NCBI RefSeq assembly: GCF_028737215.1
Contig: NZ_JAQZAM010000008.1
Span: 222,503-286,502 of the forward strand
Reading direction: 5' to 3'
Length of the DNA stretch: 64,000 bases
Source: Actinomycetospora chibensis
GTDB lineage: Bacteria; Actinomycetota; Actinomycetes; Mycobacteriales; Pseudonocardiaceae
Both the position numbers and the translations under genes were made by a program. Within the stretch, counting starts at the first letter, position 1. Every line of letters begins with the position of its first letter. Positions 25,194-33,353 of the stretch are shown one piece after another. A model generated the notes under the pieces. It was not told the DNA's origin, ran no database searches, and saw only the letters and a program-made list of their open reading frames with translations.

Positions 25194-26600
25194 GTGCGCG
25201 GCCTGCCCCCCGAGCTGGCGCTCCCGCTCGACCGCGCGACGACGACCCCGCTCGCGACCCAGCTGGCCGACGGCCTGCGTGCCGCCGCAGCCTCGGGCGC
25301 CCTGCGCGTCGGCGAGCGGGTGCCCTCGACGCGCGTCCTGGCCGGCGAGCTGGGCGTCAGCCGCACGGTGACCGCCGCGGCCTACGACCAGCTCGTCGCC
25401 GAGGGCTGGCTCGGCCCCCGCCGCGGCGCCGGCACCTACGTGCTGGCGACCTCCCACGTGAGCGATGTTCGGGGCTATAGCACCGAAGTTCACTCACGGG
25501 GGGCTGAGCTGCTCGACCTCCGCCCCGGGTCCCCGTGCCTCGCGGTGCTCGACCGGCAGGCGTGGCGGCGGGCCTGGCGCCACGCGGGCGACCGCGAGCC
25601 CGCGCCCCGCCCCGAGCACGCCGGCGTGCCCGCCTTCCGCGACGCCGTCGCGCGCCTGCTGCTGCACCACCGCGGGCTCGCCGCGACGCCCGGGGACGTG
25701 CTCGCCACCACCGGCACCACCGACGGGTTCGCCGAGGTCGTCGCCGTGCTCCGGGCCCGCACCGGGCGCGCCCCGCGGGTCGCCGTCGAGGACCCCGGCT
25801 ACGTCCGAGCCACCGAGGTGCTGCGCGACGCCGGCGCCACCGTGGTCGGGGTGGGTGTCGACGACGAGGGCCTGCGGGTCGACGATCTCCCCGCGGGGCT
25901 CGACGCCGTGTACCTCACGCCCGCCCACCAGTACCCGCTCGGCGCCCGCCTGCCCGTGGCCCGGCGGACGGCGCTCGCGCAGCGCGCCCGCGACGAGGGC
26001 CTCCTGCTCGTCGAGGACGACTACGACGGCGAGCTGCGCTTCGACGTCGCCCCGTTGCCGCTGCTCGCCGGCCTGGCGCCCGACGTCACCGTGCACCTCG
26101 GCACCACCAGTAAGATCCTCTCGCCGACCCTGGGCGCGGGGTGGATGGTGGCGCCGCCCGCGGTGCGCGAGGCCGTGCTGGAACGCCGGCGACGCACCGG
26201 GGTGCGGCCCGCCCCGGCCGGCCAGCAGGTCGTGGCCGCCCTGCACGCCGACGGCGCCCTCGCCCGCCACCTGGCGCGGCTGCGCCGGGAGCTGGCGGCC
26301 CGCCGGGCGCGGGTCGTCGACGCCGTGACCGCCGCCGGGCACGTCGTGCGCGGCGATCGGGCGGGCGCGCACCTCCTGGTCCCGCTGCCCGACCGCGCCG
26401 CCGAGCGGGCGACCGTCGACGCGGCTGCGCGCGTGGGCCTGCAGGTCGGTGGGATCGGCGAGCACCACCTGGACCCCGACGTGCCGGGCGCGGCGTGCGG
26501 CGTGCTCGTCGGGTGGGCGGGGCCGTCGGCGGCGGAACTGGACGACGCCCTGGTGCGACTGGCGGACGTGCTCGCCGGACGGACAGGATCGTCCCCGTGA
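25194..26600 (+). CDS. MocR/PdxR-type regulator: GntR winged helix fused to an aminotransferase domain
   Basis: A 468-residue fusion. Residues ~1-85 are a GntR-type winged helix (LATQLADGLRAAAASGAL, VPSTRVLAGELGVSRTVTAA). Residues ~105-465 are a fold-type I aminotransferase domain with GDVLATTGTTDGF, VEDPGYVR, YLTPAHQYPLG, VEDDYDGELRFD and the PLP lysine in GTTSKILSP. The start GTG 25194 has AGGAGG at 25182-25187. The linker contains a 50-bp near-perfect palindrome (25453-25502). Such regulators sense PLP or amines. It is divergent from a PPOX-fold gene and overlaps tryptophan dioxygenase by GTGA, so a role in PLP or tryptophan control is possible. Confidence 0.9.
   Translation: MRGLPPELALPLDRATTTPLATQLADGLRAAAASGALRVGERVPSTRVLAGELGVSRTVTAAAYDQLVAEGWLGPRRGAGTYVLATSHVSDVRGYSTEVHSRGAELLDLRPGSPCLAVLDRQAWRRAWRHAGDREPAPRPEHAGVPAFRDAVARLLLHHRGLAATPGDVLATTGTTDGFAEVVAVLRARTGRAPRVAVEDPGYVRATEVLRDAGATVVGVGVDDEGLRVDDLPAGLDAVYLTPAHQYPLGARLPVARRTALAQRARDEGLLLVEDDYDGELRFDVAPLPLLAGLAPDVTVHLGTTSKILSPTLGAGWMVAPPAVREAVLERRRRTGVRPAPAGQQVVAALHADGALARHLARLRRELAARRARVVDAVTAAGHVVRGDRAGAHLLVPLPDRAAERATVDAAARVGLQVGGIGEHHLDPDVPGAACGVLVGWAGPSAAELDDALVRLADVLAGRTGSSP
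25453..25502. repeat. 50-bp near-perfect palindrome inside a coding region
   Basis: The left arm from CGTGAGCGATGTTCGGGGCT (25457) pairs with the right arm ending CTCACG (25498) around the central CTATAG at 25475-25480. Only a few positions in each 25-nt arm mismatch, and CCC/GGG extends it by three pairs. It lies in frame in the interdomain linker of the MocR-type gene and encodes about HVSDVRGYSTEVHSR. Its AT content is clearly higher than the surroundings. It looks like an inserted palindromic element accepted in a tolerant linker, or an operator or attenuator inside the gene. Confidence 0.75.
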
Positions 26601-27394
26601 CCCAGCCCCTGACGTACGGGCGATACCTGCACCTCGACGCGCTGCTGACGGCACAGACCCCGCTCTCGCGCCCCGAGGCCCACGACGAGCTGCTGTTCAT
26701 CATCCAGCACCAGACCTCGGAGCTGTGGCTCAAGCTGGCCCTCCACGAGCTCACCGGCGCCTGCGACGACCTGGCGGGCGACGACCTCCCGCTCGCACTC
26801 AAGCGCCTCGCCCGCGTGAAGCACGTGCAGAAGCAGCTGATCGAGCAGTGGACGGTGCTGGCGACGCTCACGCCGAGCGAGTACCAGCGCTTCCGCGGGT
26901 TCCTCGGGTCGTCGTCGGGCTTCCAGAGCTACCAGTACCGGGCGGTCGAGTTCGTCCTCGGCGCCAAGGACCCGGCGATGCTCGAGGTGTTCGCCGACGA
27001 CGAGGCCGCGCTCGCGGTGCTCACCGCGGCGCTGGACCGGCGCAGCCTCTACGACGAGTTCCTCCACCTGCTCGCGCGCCGCGGCCTCCCGGTGCCCGAC
27101 GACGTGCGGCACCGCCCCGTACGCGAGCCCCACCGGGAGGACCCGCGCCTGGTCGAGGTGTTCCGCGCGATCTACGACGCCCCGGAGGAGCACTGGGACG
27201 TCTACGAGACCTGCGAGGAGCTCGTCGACATCGAGGACAACCTGCAGCTCTGGCGCTTCCGCCACCTCAAGACCGTCGAGCGCACGATCGGTCTGCGCAC
27301 CGGCACCGGCGGGACGAGCGGCGCGTCCTTCCTGCGCCGCGTCCTCGACCTGTCGTTCTTCCCCGAGCTGTACGCGGTCCGGACCGCCCTCTGA
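26597..27394 (+). CDS. kynA: Tryptophan 2,3-dioxygenase
   Basis: A 265-residue haem dioxygenase that opens the indole ring of tryptophan to give N-formylkynurenine. The family start [16 protein letters not shown] is followed by [22 protein letters not shown] (active-site His), [19 protein letters not shown], and the proximal haem ligand in [15 protein letters not shown], then [15 protein letters not shown]. It starts at GTG 26597, overlapping the MocR gene stop. Kynureninase and formamidase genes are not in the window, so the rest of the pathway is elsewhere or absent. The overlap suggests co-transcription with the PLP-binding regulator. Confidence 0.95.
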   Translation: MTQPLTYGRYLHLDALLTAQTPLSRPEAHDELLFIIQHQTSELWLKLALHELTGACDDLAGDDLPLALKRLARVKHVQKQLIEQWTVLATLTPSEYQRFRGFLGSSSGFQSYQYRAVEFVLGAKDPAMLEVFADDEAALAVLTAALDRRSLYDEFLHLLARRGLPVPDDVRHRPVREPHREDPRLVEVFRAIYDAPEEHWDVYETCEELVDIEDNLQLWRFRHLKTVERTIGLRTGTGGTSGASFLRRVLDLSFFPELYAVRTAL

Positions 27395-27416
27395 ACCCCG
27401 CGTAGGCTCCGCCGCC

Positions 27417-28544
27417 ATGACGGGCGCGGGAGACGAAGCGCAGCGGAGCTCGACCTGGCAGGGCGCGGAACGCCCCCGCGTCGTCGTCCTCTTCGGCGGG
27501 CGCAGCAGCGAGCACCGGATCTCGTGCCTCTCGGCCGGCAGCGTGCTCGCGCACCTCGACCCCGCCCGCTACGACGTGCTGCCCGTCGCGATCACCCCCG
27601 ACGGCGCCTGGGTGCTCGGCCCCACCGACCCCGAGGTGCTGCGGCTGCACGGCCGCGAGCTGCCCGAGGTCACGTCGGGGCGGCCCGTCGCGCTGCCCGC
27701 CGACCCGACCCGGCGCGAGCTCATCGCGCTCGACGACGGCAGCTCGCTCGGCCGCGTGGACGTCGTCGTCCCCGTCCTGCACGGTCCCGGCGGCGAGGAC
27801 GGCACCGTCCAGGGGCTGCTCGAGATGGCCGGCGTGCCCTACGTCGGCGCCGGGGTGTGCGCCAGCGCGGCGTCGATGGACAAGGACGTCACCAAGCGCC
27901 TGCTGCGCGACGCCGGGCTCTCGGTGGGCGACGCCGTGGTGCTGCGCCGCGGTCGCGACGCGCTCACCGACGACGAGCGCGATCGCCTCGGGCTGCCGGT
28001 GTTCGTCAAGCCCGCCCGCGCCGGCTCGTCGGTGGGCATCAGTCGGGTCGCCGACTGGGCCGACCTCGGCGCCGCCGTCGCGAAGGCCCGCGCCGAGGAC
28101 CCGAAGGTGCTGGTCGAGGCCGCGATCGTCGGGCGGGAGATCGAGTGCGGGGTGCTCGAGCGCACCGACGGCCGGGTGGAGGCGAGCGTCGCCGCCGAGG
28201 TCCGCGTCGTCGGCGGGGACGCCGGTTGGTACGACTTCGACACCAAGTACCTGGACGACGCCTGCGAGCTCGACGTGCCCGCGAAGCTCGAGGACGAGGT
28301 GGCCGAGACGGTGCGCGCCACGGCCGTCGAGGTCTTCCGCGTCATGGACGTCGAGGGCCTCGCGCGCGTCGACTTCTTCCTCACCGGCGACGGGCGGCTG
28401 CTCGTCAACGAGCTCAACACGATGCCCGGGTTCACGGCGACGTCGCTGTACCCGCGCATGTGGGACACCGCGGGCATCGACTACCCGACGCTGCTGGAGA
28501 CGCTCGTCGAGACCGCGCTCGCCCGCGGGGTCGGGCCGCGCTGA
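27417..28544 (+). CDS. ddl: D-alanine--D-alanine ligase
   Basis: A 375-residue ATP-grasp enzyme that makes D-Ala-D-Ala for peptidoglycan. The start region [20 protein letters not shown] is diagnostic. [20 protein letters not shown] and [15 protein letters not shown] follow, then [16 protein letters not shown] and the metal-binding end [19 protein letters not shown]. The Tyr/Phe-dependent specificity region was not resolved by eye, but nothing suggests D-Ala-D-Lac type. The conserved placement near gpsA is that of mycobacterial ddlA. About 18 residues precede the fold. It converges on the DUF3515 gene with 6 bp between stops. Confidence 0.95.
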   Translation: MTGAGDEAQRSSTWQGAERPRVVVLFGGRSSEHRISCLSAGSVLAHLDPARYDVLPVAITPDGAWVLGPTDPEVLRLHGRELPEVTSGRPVALPADPTRRELIALDDGSSLGRVDVVVPVLHGPGGEDGTVQGLLEMAGVPYVGAGVCASAASMDKDVTKRLLRDAGLSVGDAVVLRRGRDALTDDERDRLGLPVFVKPARAGSSVGISRVADWADLGAAVAKARAEDPKVLVEAAIVGREIECGVLERTDGRVEASVAAEVRVVGGDAGWYDFDTKYLDDACELDVPAKLEDEVAETVRATAVEVFRVMDVEGLARVDFFLTGDGRLLVNELNTMPGFTATSLYPRMWDTAGIDYPTLLETLVETALARGVGPR

Positions 28545-28550
28545 GGCGGG

Positions 28551-29105
28551 TCAGCGGCTCACCAGCGCGATCTTGATCCCGCGCGAGACGTCGAGCAGCG
28601 GGGCCTCCCCGAAGCCGTCCGGCACCGCGAGGCCGATGTGCACGGCCCGGTCCACGGTCACCCAGGTGGTGCTGCCGGGCGTGTCGTCCGCGACCGCGAC
28701 CCAGTCGACGCCGACGACGTCGCGCAGCGGCCCGGTCGCGCCCTCCTGGGGACGGGGGAGACCGCAGCGCAGGACGATCGGGGTCGCCCCGTCCTCGCCG
28801 CCCCACGCGACCGTGGCCGCCGGGACCGGGTCGGCCAGGATCCGCCGGGGCAGCATGCCGGTGTCCGTCCGGATCTCGCCGGGCAGCCCGGAGAGCAGGC
28901 GGGAGCAGTCGGCGCTCGCCGCGGCCGGGGTGGGCACGGCCCGCACGGTCAGCCGCACGGTGTCGGCGTCGGGCACCGGGTCCCGCACGAACACCACGGA
29001 GGCCAGCAGGACGCCGCCGACGAGCAGCACGGGCAGCGACAGGACGATCCCGACGAGCACGCGTGGGAGCCGGCGCGCCACGGTCGGCGCGCCCCAGGGA
29101 GCCAC
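28551..29105 (-). CDS. DUF3515 family membrane-anchored protein
   Basis: A 184-residue protein with an N-terminal transmembrane anchor (about residues 17-40) and an external domain. Two conserved Cys (ASADCSRLLSGLP and IVLRCGLP) are placed to form a disulphide. The ending VTVDRAVHIGLAVPDGFG is the DUF3515 signature. In Mycobacterium the homologue (Rv2980) also lies beside ddlA, so the neighbourhood is conserved; a role in the cell envelope is possible but unproven. It is 3 bp downstream of the Lrp-type gene on the same strand and probably co-transcribed with it. Confidence 0.88.
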   Translation of the reverse strand: MAPWGAPTVARRLPRVLVGIVLSLPVLLVGGVLLASVVFVRDPVPDADTVRLTVRAVPTPAAASADCSRLLSGLPGEIRTDTGMLPRRILADPVPAATVAWGGEDGATPIVLRCGLPRPQEGATGPLRDVVGVDWVAVADDTPGSTTWVTVDRAVHIGLAVPDGFGEAPLLDVSRGIKIALVSR

Positions 29106-29108
29106 CGT

Positions 29109-29351
29109 TCAGTCGGTGGACACGACGGGGCAGGTGAGCGTCCGGGTGATGCCCGGGACCTTCTGGACGGCGCCGACGACATCACGCCCGAGCGAGTCGA
29201 CGTCGTCGGCCTCCGCGCAGACGATGACGTCGTAGGGTCCGGTGACGTCCTGCGCCCGGGTCACCCCGCTGATCCCGGCTACGTCCGAGGCGACCGCGGA
29301 GGCACGACCCACCTCGGTCTGGATCAGGATGTAGGCCTGGACCACGGACAT
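29109..29351 (-). CDS. Lrp/AsnC ligand-binding (RAM) domain protein, stand-alone
   Basis: An 80-residue protein that is only the alpha/beta RAM domain: VVQAYILIQTEVGRASAVAS, then VTGPYDVIVCAEADDVDSLG, ending RTLTCPVVSTD. No HTH is present. AGGAGG lies just upstream of the ATG. Stand-alone RAM proteins form decamers or modulate full-length Lrp proteins. The gene sits between thiL (divergent) and DUF3515, as in other actinobacteria. The amino acid ligand is not known. Confidence 0.9.
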   Translation of the reverse strand: MSVVQAYILIQTEVGRASAVASDVAGISGVTRAQDVTGPYDVIVCAEADDVDSLGRDVVGAVQKVPGITRTLTCPVVSTD

Positions 29352-29430
29352 GCCTCCTCGGGGACGGGCCGACGGGGTGGTGGAGCGTCGGCACTCAGGT
29401 GGCAGGCAAGGTACCGCAGGGAGTCGAGGG

Positions 29431-30489
29431 GTGAGCCGGACGGCGAACGGGCGCGGGGGACACGGACGACCCGAGGGGTCTGTCCGACGCATCGGTGGCA
29501 CGCCCGGTGGGTCGGCGCCCGATCGGGCGACGCCGTCTGCCGCGGCGACGGCCGGGGAGCTCGGCGAGTTCGGGCTGATCGACCGCCTGACCGAGGGGCG
29601 CTTCCAGCCCGAGCAGACCCTGCTGGGGCCCGGCGACGACGCCGCGGTGGTCGCCGCCCCCGACGGGCGGGTCGTGGCGACCGTGGACACGCTGGTCGAG
29701 GGCGTGCACTTCCGTCTCGACTGGTCCGCGCCCGAGCAGGTGGGGCAGAAGGCCGTGGCCGCGAACCTGTCCGACGTGGCGGCGATGGGCGCGGTCCCGA
29801 CCGCGCTGCTGCTCTCGCTCGCCTGCCCCGGCACGACGAGCACCGAGGTGCTCGACGGCCTCGCGTCGGGCGTGTGGGACGCGGCGGCGGACGCCGGGAT
29901 CGGCGTCGTCGGCGGCGACACGGTGTCCTCCGACACCATCGTGGTCTCGATCACGGCGCTGGGATCTCTGGAAGGCCGGGAGGCGGTGACCCGGTCGGGT
30001 GCACGCGCCGGCGACGTGGTCGCGGTCTGCGGGAAGCTGGGCTGGTCGGCGGCCGGGATGGCGGTGCTGCGCCGGGGCTTCCGCTCGCCGGTGGCCATGG
30101 TCGCCGCGCACCGCACCCCGCGCCCGCCCTGGCGGGCCGGCCCGGTCGCCGCGCGCGCCGGGGCCACCTCGATGATCGACACCTCGGACGGCCTGCTCGC
30201 CGACCTCGGGCACGTCGCCCGGGCCTCCCGCGTGCACATCGACCTCTCCTCGCGCCTGGTGCCCGTCGCCGACAAGCTGCGCGACGTCGCCTCGGCCCTC
30301 GGCGGCGACCCGCTGACCTGGGCGCTCACCGGCGGGGAGGACCACGCGCTGGCGGCCACCTTCCCGAGCGAGGACGCCGTGCCGTCCGACTGGGTCGTCT
30401 GTGGCGAGGTCCGCTCGGGCGCCGGCGTCACCGTCGACGCCGACCGCTGGGGCGGCGCCGGCGACCCGGGCTGGCGGCACTGGCGCTGA
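29431..30489 (+). CDS. thiL: Thiamine-monophosphate kinase
   Basis: A 352-residue AIR-synthase-fold kinase that phosphorylates thiamine phosphate to thiamine diphosphate. The motifs are LLGPGDDAAVV, VATVDTLVEGVHFRLDW, KAVAANLSDVAAMGA (metal-binding acidic set), GIGVVGGDTV, MIDTSDGLLADLGHVAR and TGGEDHALAATF. An N-terminal stretch of about 45 disordered residues precedes GELGEFGLIDRL; the true start could be later than GTG 29431. The 3' end overlaps the convergent WYL regulator gene by 62 bp. The order near ung is conserved with Mycobacterium. Confidence 0.93.
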   Translation: MSRTANGRGGHGRPEGSVRRIGGTPGGSAPDRATPSAAATAGELGEFGLIDRLTEGRFQPEQTLLGPGDDAAVVAAPDGRVVATVDTLVEGVHFRLDWSAPEQVGQKAVAANLSDVAAMGAVPTALLLSLACPGTTSTEVLDGLASGVWDAAADAGIGVVGGDTVSSDTIVVSITALGSLEGREAVTRSGARAGDVVAVCGKLGWSAAGMAVLRRGFRSPVAMVAAHRTPRPPWRAGPVAARAGATSMIDTSDGLLADLGHVARASRVHIDLSSRLVPVADKLRDVASALGGDPLTWALTGGEDHALAATFPSEDAVPSDWVVCGEVRSGAGVTVDADRWGGAGDPGWRHWR

Positions 30490-31435
30490 CCCCCGCTCCC
30501 GGGGGCCGAGCCGCCCGGAGGTAGCGGGCGGCGAGGAGGGCACAGGCCTCGGCGAGCTCCGGGGGCCCGATCACCTCGAGGTCGGCGTCGAAGCGCCCGA
30601 GCGACGACGCCAGCCCCACCCACGACCACGAACCCGCGACCAGTCGGCAGCGGTCCGGTCCGAGGACCTCGACGACCCCGTCGCCGGCGAAGGGCAGCAC
30701 CTCGCTCGCCGGCAGGTCCAGGATCACCTCGCCGCGGCAGGGCCACTCGACGGCGCCGCCCCGGAACCGTGCCGTCACGAAGGCGCCGACATCCCCGCCG
30801 GGCACCTCGCGCGGGGCGAAGCGCGGGCCGGTGGGGACCCGCGGGGTGATTCGGTCGGCGCGGAAGGTGCGCCAGTCGTCGCGATCGAGGTCCCAGGCCA
30901 CGAGGTACCAGCGCCCGCCCCGGGTCACGAGGTGGTGGGGCTCGGCGCGCCGCCGCGTGTCCCCGTGGTCGAAGCGCAGCACCTCGCGGGCCCGGACGGC
31001 GTCGCCGAGGACGGCGAGCACCGTGGGGTCGACCGCTGCGGACTCCCGTGACCCCACCGCCGTCACCTCGAGGGTGTCGACGCGGTGGCGCAGCCGCGCC
31101 GGCATCACCTGGCGGACTGTGGCCAGGGCGCGGGCGGCCGCGTCCCGGACGTCGACCCCGCTCGCCGTCGCGATCTGGAGCCCGACGGCCAGGGCCACGG
31201 CCTGCTCGTCGTCGAACAGCAGCGGCGGCAGGTCCGCGCCGGCGTCGAGCCGGTAGCCGCCGTCGGGACCCCGGGTAGCGGCGATGGGATAGCCGAGCTC
31301 GCGCAGCCGGTCGACGTCGCGGCGCACGGTGCGCGGGCTGACCTCGAGCCGCTCGGCGAGCAGCCCGCCCGGCCAGTCACGGCGCGCCTGCAGCAGCGAG
31401 AGCAGGGCGAGCAGGCGCGCGGAGGTCTCGTGCAC
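30428..31435 (-). CDS. WYL-domain transcriptional regulator (YafY/DeoR-like HTH)
   Basis: A 335-residue regulator. Residues 1-60 form an HTH_11 winged helix (SARLLALLSLLQARRDWPG, SPRTVRRDVDRLRELGYPI). Residues ~135-215 form the WYL domain (HHLVTRGGRWYLVAWDLDR, where WYL appears as WYL within GRWYLVAWD), followed by a WCX region. The tail is basic (GRRRRPSGRRRR) and overlaps the end of thiL by 62 bp. GTG 31435 was chosen because the HTH starts four residues later. It is divergent from a VOC gene, with a 33-bp palindrome between them. Confidence 0.9.
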   Translation of the reverse strand: MHETSARLLALLSLLQARRDWPGGLLAERLEVSPRTVRRDVDRLRELGYPIAATRGPDGGYRLDAGADLPPLLFDDEQAVALAVGLQIATASGVDVRDAAARALATVRQVMPARLRHRVDTLEVTAVGSRESAAVDPTVLAVLGDAVRAREVLRFDHGDTRRRAEPHHLVTRGGRWYLVAWDLDRDDWRTFRADRITPRVPTGPRFAPREVPGGDVGAFVTARFRGGAVEWPCRGEVILDLPASEVLPFAGDGVVEVLGPDRCRLVAGSWSWVGLASSLGRFDADLEVIGPPELAEACALLAARYLRAARPPGAGVSASAASPGRRRRPSGRRRR

Positions 31436-31449
31436 GTCTCTGATTCTCT

Positions 31450-31482
31450 CCGAGAAGAGGCCAGAAGCTGGCCTGTTCTCGG
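31450..31482. promoter_or_regulatory. 33-bp palindromic operator between the WYL regulator and the VOC gene
   Basis: The arms CCGAGAA-g-AGGCCAG (31450-31464) and CTGGCCT-g-TTCTCGG (31468-31482) are a perfect inverted repeat about a 3-bp centre; only the unpaired g at position 8 of each arm breaks it. Such a long, exact dyad in an 87-bp divergent promoter gap is very likely the binding site of the adjacent WYL regulator. It probably controls both its own gene and the VOC gene. Confidence 0.75.
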
Positions 31483-31522
31483 CCGACGATGGGTCCTGCC
31501 ATCGGAGAAGAGGAGCCGTCCC

Positions 31523-31939
31523 ATGACCGTGCAGACCGTCGTCCACCTGAACTTCCGCGGTGACGCCCGCGAGGCGCTCGAGTTCTATCGGGACGTCTCG
31601 GGCGGCGAGCTGACGACCGTCACCTACGAGGACCTGGGTGCCGTGACCGACCCGTCCGAGGCGAAGCAGGTGATGTGGGGCCAGGTCGTCGCCGGGGGCG
31701 GCTTCCACGTGATGGCCTTCGACGTGCCCGCCGACCGGGCCCACGAGCAGGGCGTCGACGCGTTCTTCGTCTCGATCCGTGGGACGACGTCCGAGGAGGT
31801 CGAGCGTCTCTGGAACGGCCTGTCCGAGGGCGCCACGGTGCGCACGGCGTTCGGCCCGGCGCCCTGGTCGCCCGCCTACGGCATGCTCACCGACCGCTTC
31901 GGCGTCACCTGGGTGCTCGACGTGGCCGTCGCGTCCTGA
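31523..31939 (+). CDS. VOC family protein (PhnB/glyoxalase-like)
   Basis: A 138-residue protein of two beta-alpha-beta-beta-beta modules. It begins VQTVVHLNFRGDAREALEFY, the PhnB-like start, with FHVMAFDVPADRA in the middle and WSPAYGMLTDRFGVTWVLDV at the end. PhnB-like proteins lack some metal ligands of true glyoxalases and have mostly unknown functions; small-molecule binding or resistance is common. The ribosome site GGAGAAGAGG precedes the ATG. It is the likely target of the divergent WYL regulator, through the 33-bp palindrome. Cytoplasmic. Confidence 0.88.
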   Translation: MTVQTVVHLNFRGDAREALEFYRDVSGGELTTVTYEDLGAVTDPSEAKQVMWGQVVAGGGFHVMAFDVPADRAHEQGVDAFFVSIRGTTSEEVERLWNGLSEGATVRTAFGPAPWSPAYGMLTDRFGVTWVLDVAVAS

Positions 31940-31955
31940 CCACCCGAAGCGACGG

Positions 31956-33353
31956 TCAGCCCATCTCCGGCGGCCGGACGCCGCGGATGGAGGCGTCGAT
32001 CAGCTGGATCGGGTGGAGCATCGGGAGCTCGCCGTCGAGGTACTTGCGGATCTGCAGCAGGCAGCCGGGGTTGGCGGTGACGAGCACGTCGGCCCCGGTG
32101 CCGCGGATGTTGTCCGCCTTGCGCCGCCCCAGGTCGCCCGCGGCCTCGGGCTGGAGCATGTTGTAGATCCCCGCCGACCCGCAGCAGATCTCCGACTCCG
32201 GCAGCTCGGTGAGCTCCACGCCCGGGATGGCGCGCAGCACGCGCCGGGGCTCGCTGCGGATCTTCTGGGCGTGCCCGAGGTGGCAGGCGTCGTGGTAGAC
32301 GACCTTCGCCTCGATCGGGTGCCGGCGCGCGCGGGGGTCGGCGAGCGTCTCGTCGACGATCTCGGAGATGTCGCGGACCTTGGCGGCGAACGCGGACGCC
32401 CGCTCCGCCCACTGCGGGTCGTCGGCCAGCAGCTCGCCGTACTCCTTCATCGACGATCCGCAGCCGGCGACGTTGGTGGCGATCGTGTCGACGTCGGCGC
32501 GCTCGAAGGTCGCGATCAGCTTCTTCGCGCGCTCCGCGGCCTCCGCCTCGCGGCCCGCGTGCAGGCCCAGCGCCCCGCAGCACGCCTGCTCGCGCGGGGC
32601 GATGACGTCCCAGCCCTCGGCCGCGAGCACCCGCACGGTGGCCTCGTTGACGGGGTGGAAGAAGACGTCCTGCACGCAGCCGGTGAGCAGGCCGACGCGG
32701 CCCCGGCGAGGCCCGACCGCGGGGGTCCGCGGGGCGATGCGGGCGAACGCGTCGCGCACGCGCACCGGCGGCAGCAGCGACTCCATGGCCACGAGGCGCT
32801 CGAAGCGCTGCGGGACCCGGGCCATGAGCTTGTCCATGCTCTTCGGGCGCAGCTTCTGGTAGAGCGCGCCCCCGATCGAGGCCGCGCGCAGCCGCCGCTT
32901 GTAGGGGAAGAGCGTGAAGATCGCCTCGCGGAACCAGCGGTCGGCCCGCGTGCGGGTCACGTGCCGCTCGATCTGCGGCCGGGTGGCCTCGAGCAGCCGG
33001 TCGTACTGCACGCCCGACGGGCACGCGGTCACGCACGCCATGCAGCCCAGGCAGCGGTCGATGTGGGTGGTGAACGCCCCCTCGAGCGGGATCTCGCCCT
33101 TCGCCGCCATCTCCATGAGGTAGATGCGCCCGCGCGGGGAGTCCATCTCCTCGCCCCACAGCGCGTACGTCGGGCACGTGGGCAGGCAGAAGCCGCAGTG
33201 CACGCAGTCGTCGAGCAGCTCCTGCGCCGGCGGGTGGTGGTCGTCGAAGGACCCGAAGTCGCCGCCGAGGACGTCGGCGCGCTCCGGGGAGGCCTTCTCG
33301 CCGCGCTCGGAGGAGAAGTCGGGCCCCGGGCCGGTGGTGGGGTGCGTGGTCAT
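31956..33353 (-). CDS. glcF: Glycolate oxidase iron-sulfur subunit
   Basis: A 465-residue subunit with two [4Fe-4S] motifs (CVHCGFCLPTCPTYALWGEE and CLGCMACVTACPSGV) in the first ~115 residues. Two CCG domains follow, with EQACCGALG and SEICCGSAGIY, plus AGCGSSMKEYG and HDACHLGHAQ. In the GlcDEF complex it takes electrons from the FAD subunit and passes them to the membrane quinone pool. The ATG at 33353 overlaps the glcE stop (ATGA). It is the last gene of the HAD-glcD-glcE-glcF run. Confidence 0.94.
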   Translation of the reverse strand: MTTHPTTGPGPDFSSERGEKASPERADVLGGDFGSFDDHHPPAQELLDDCVHCGFCLPTCPTYALWGEEMDSPRGRIYLMEMAAKGEIPLEGAFTTHIDRCLGCMACVTACPSGVQYDRLLEATRPQIERHVTRTRADRWFREAIFTLFPYKRRLRAASIGGALYQKLRPKSMDKLMARVPQRFERLVAMESLLPPVRVRDAFARIAPRTPAVGPRRGRVGLLTGCVQDVFFHPVNEATVRVLAAEGWDVIAPREQACCGALGLHAGREAEAAERAKKLIATFERADVDTIATNVAGCGSSMKEYGELLADDPQWAERASAFAAKVRDISEIVDETLADPRARRHPIEAKVVYHDACHLGHAQKIRSEPRRVLRAIPGVELTELPESEICCGSAGIYNMLQPEAAGDLGRRKADNIRGTGADVLVTANPGCLLQIRKYLDGELPMLHPIQLIDASIRGVRPPEMG

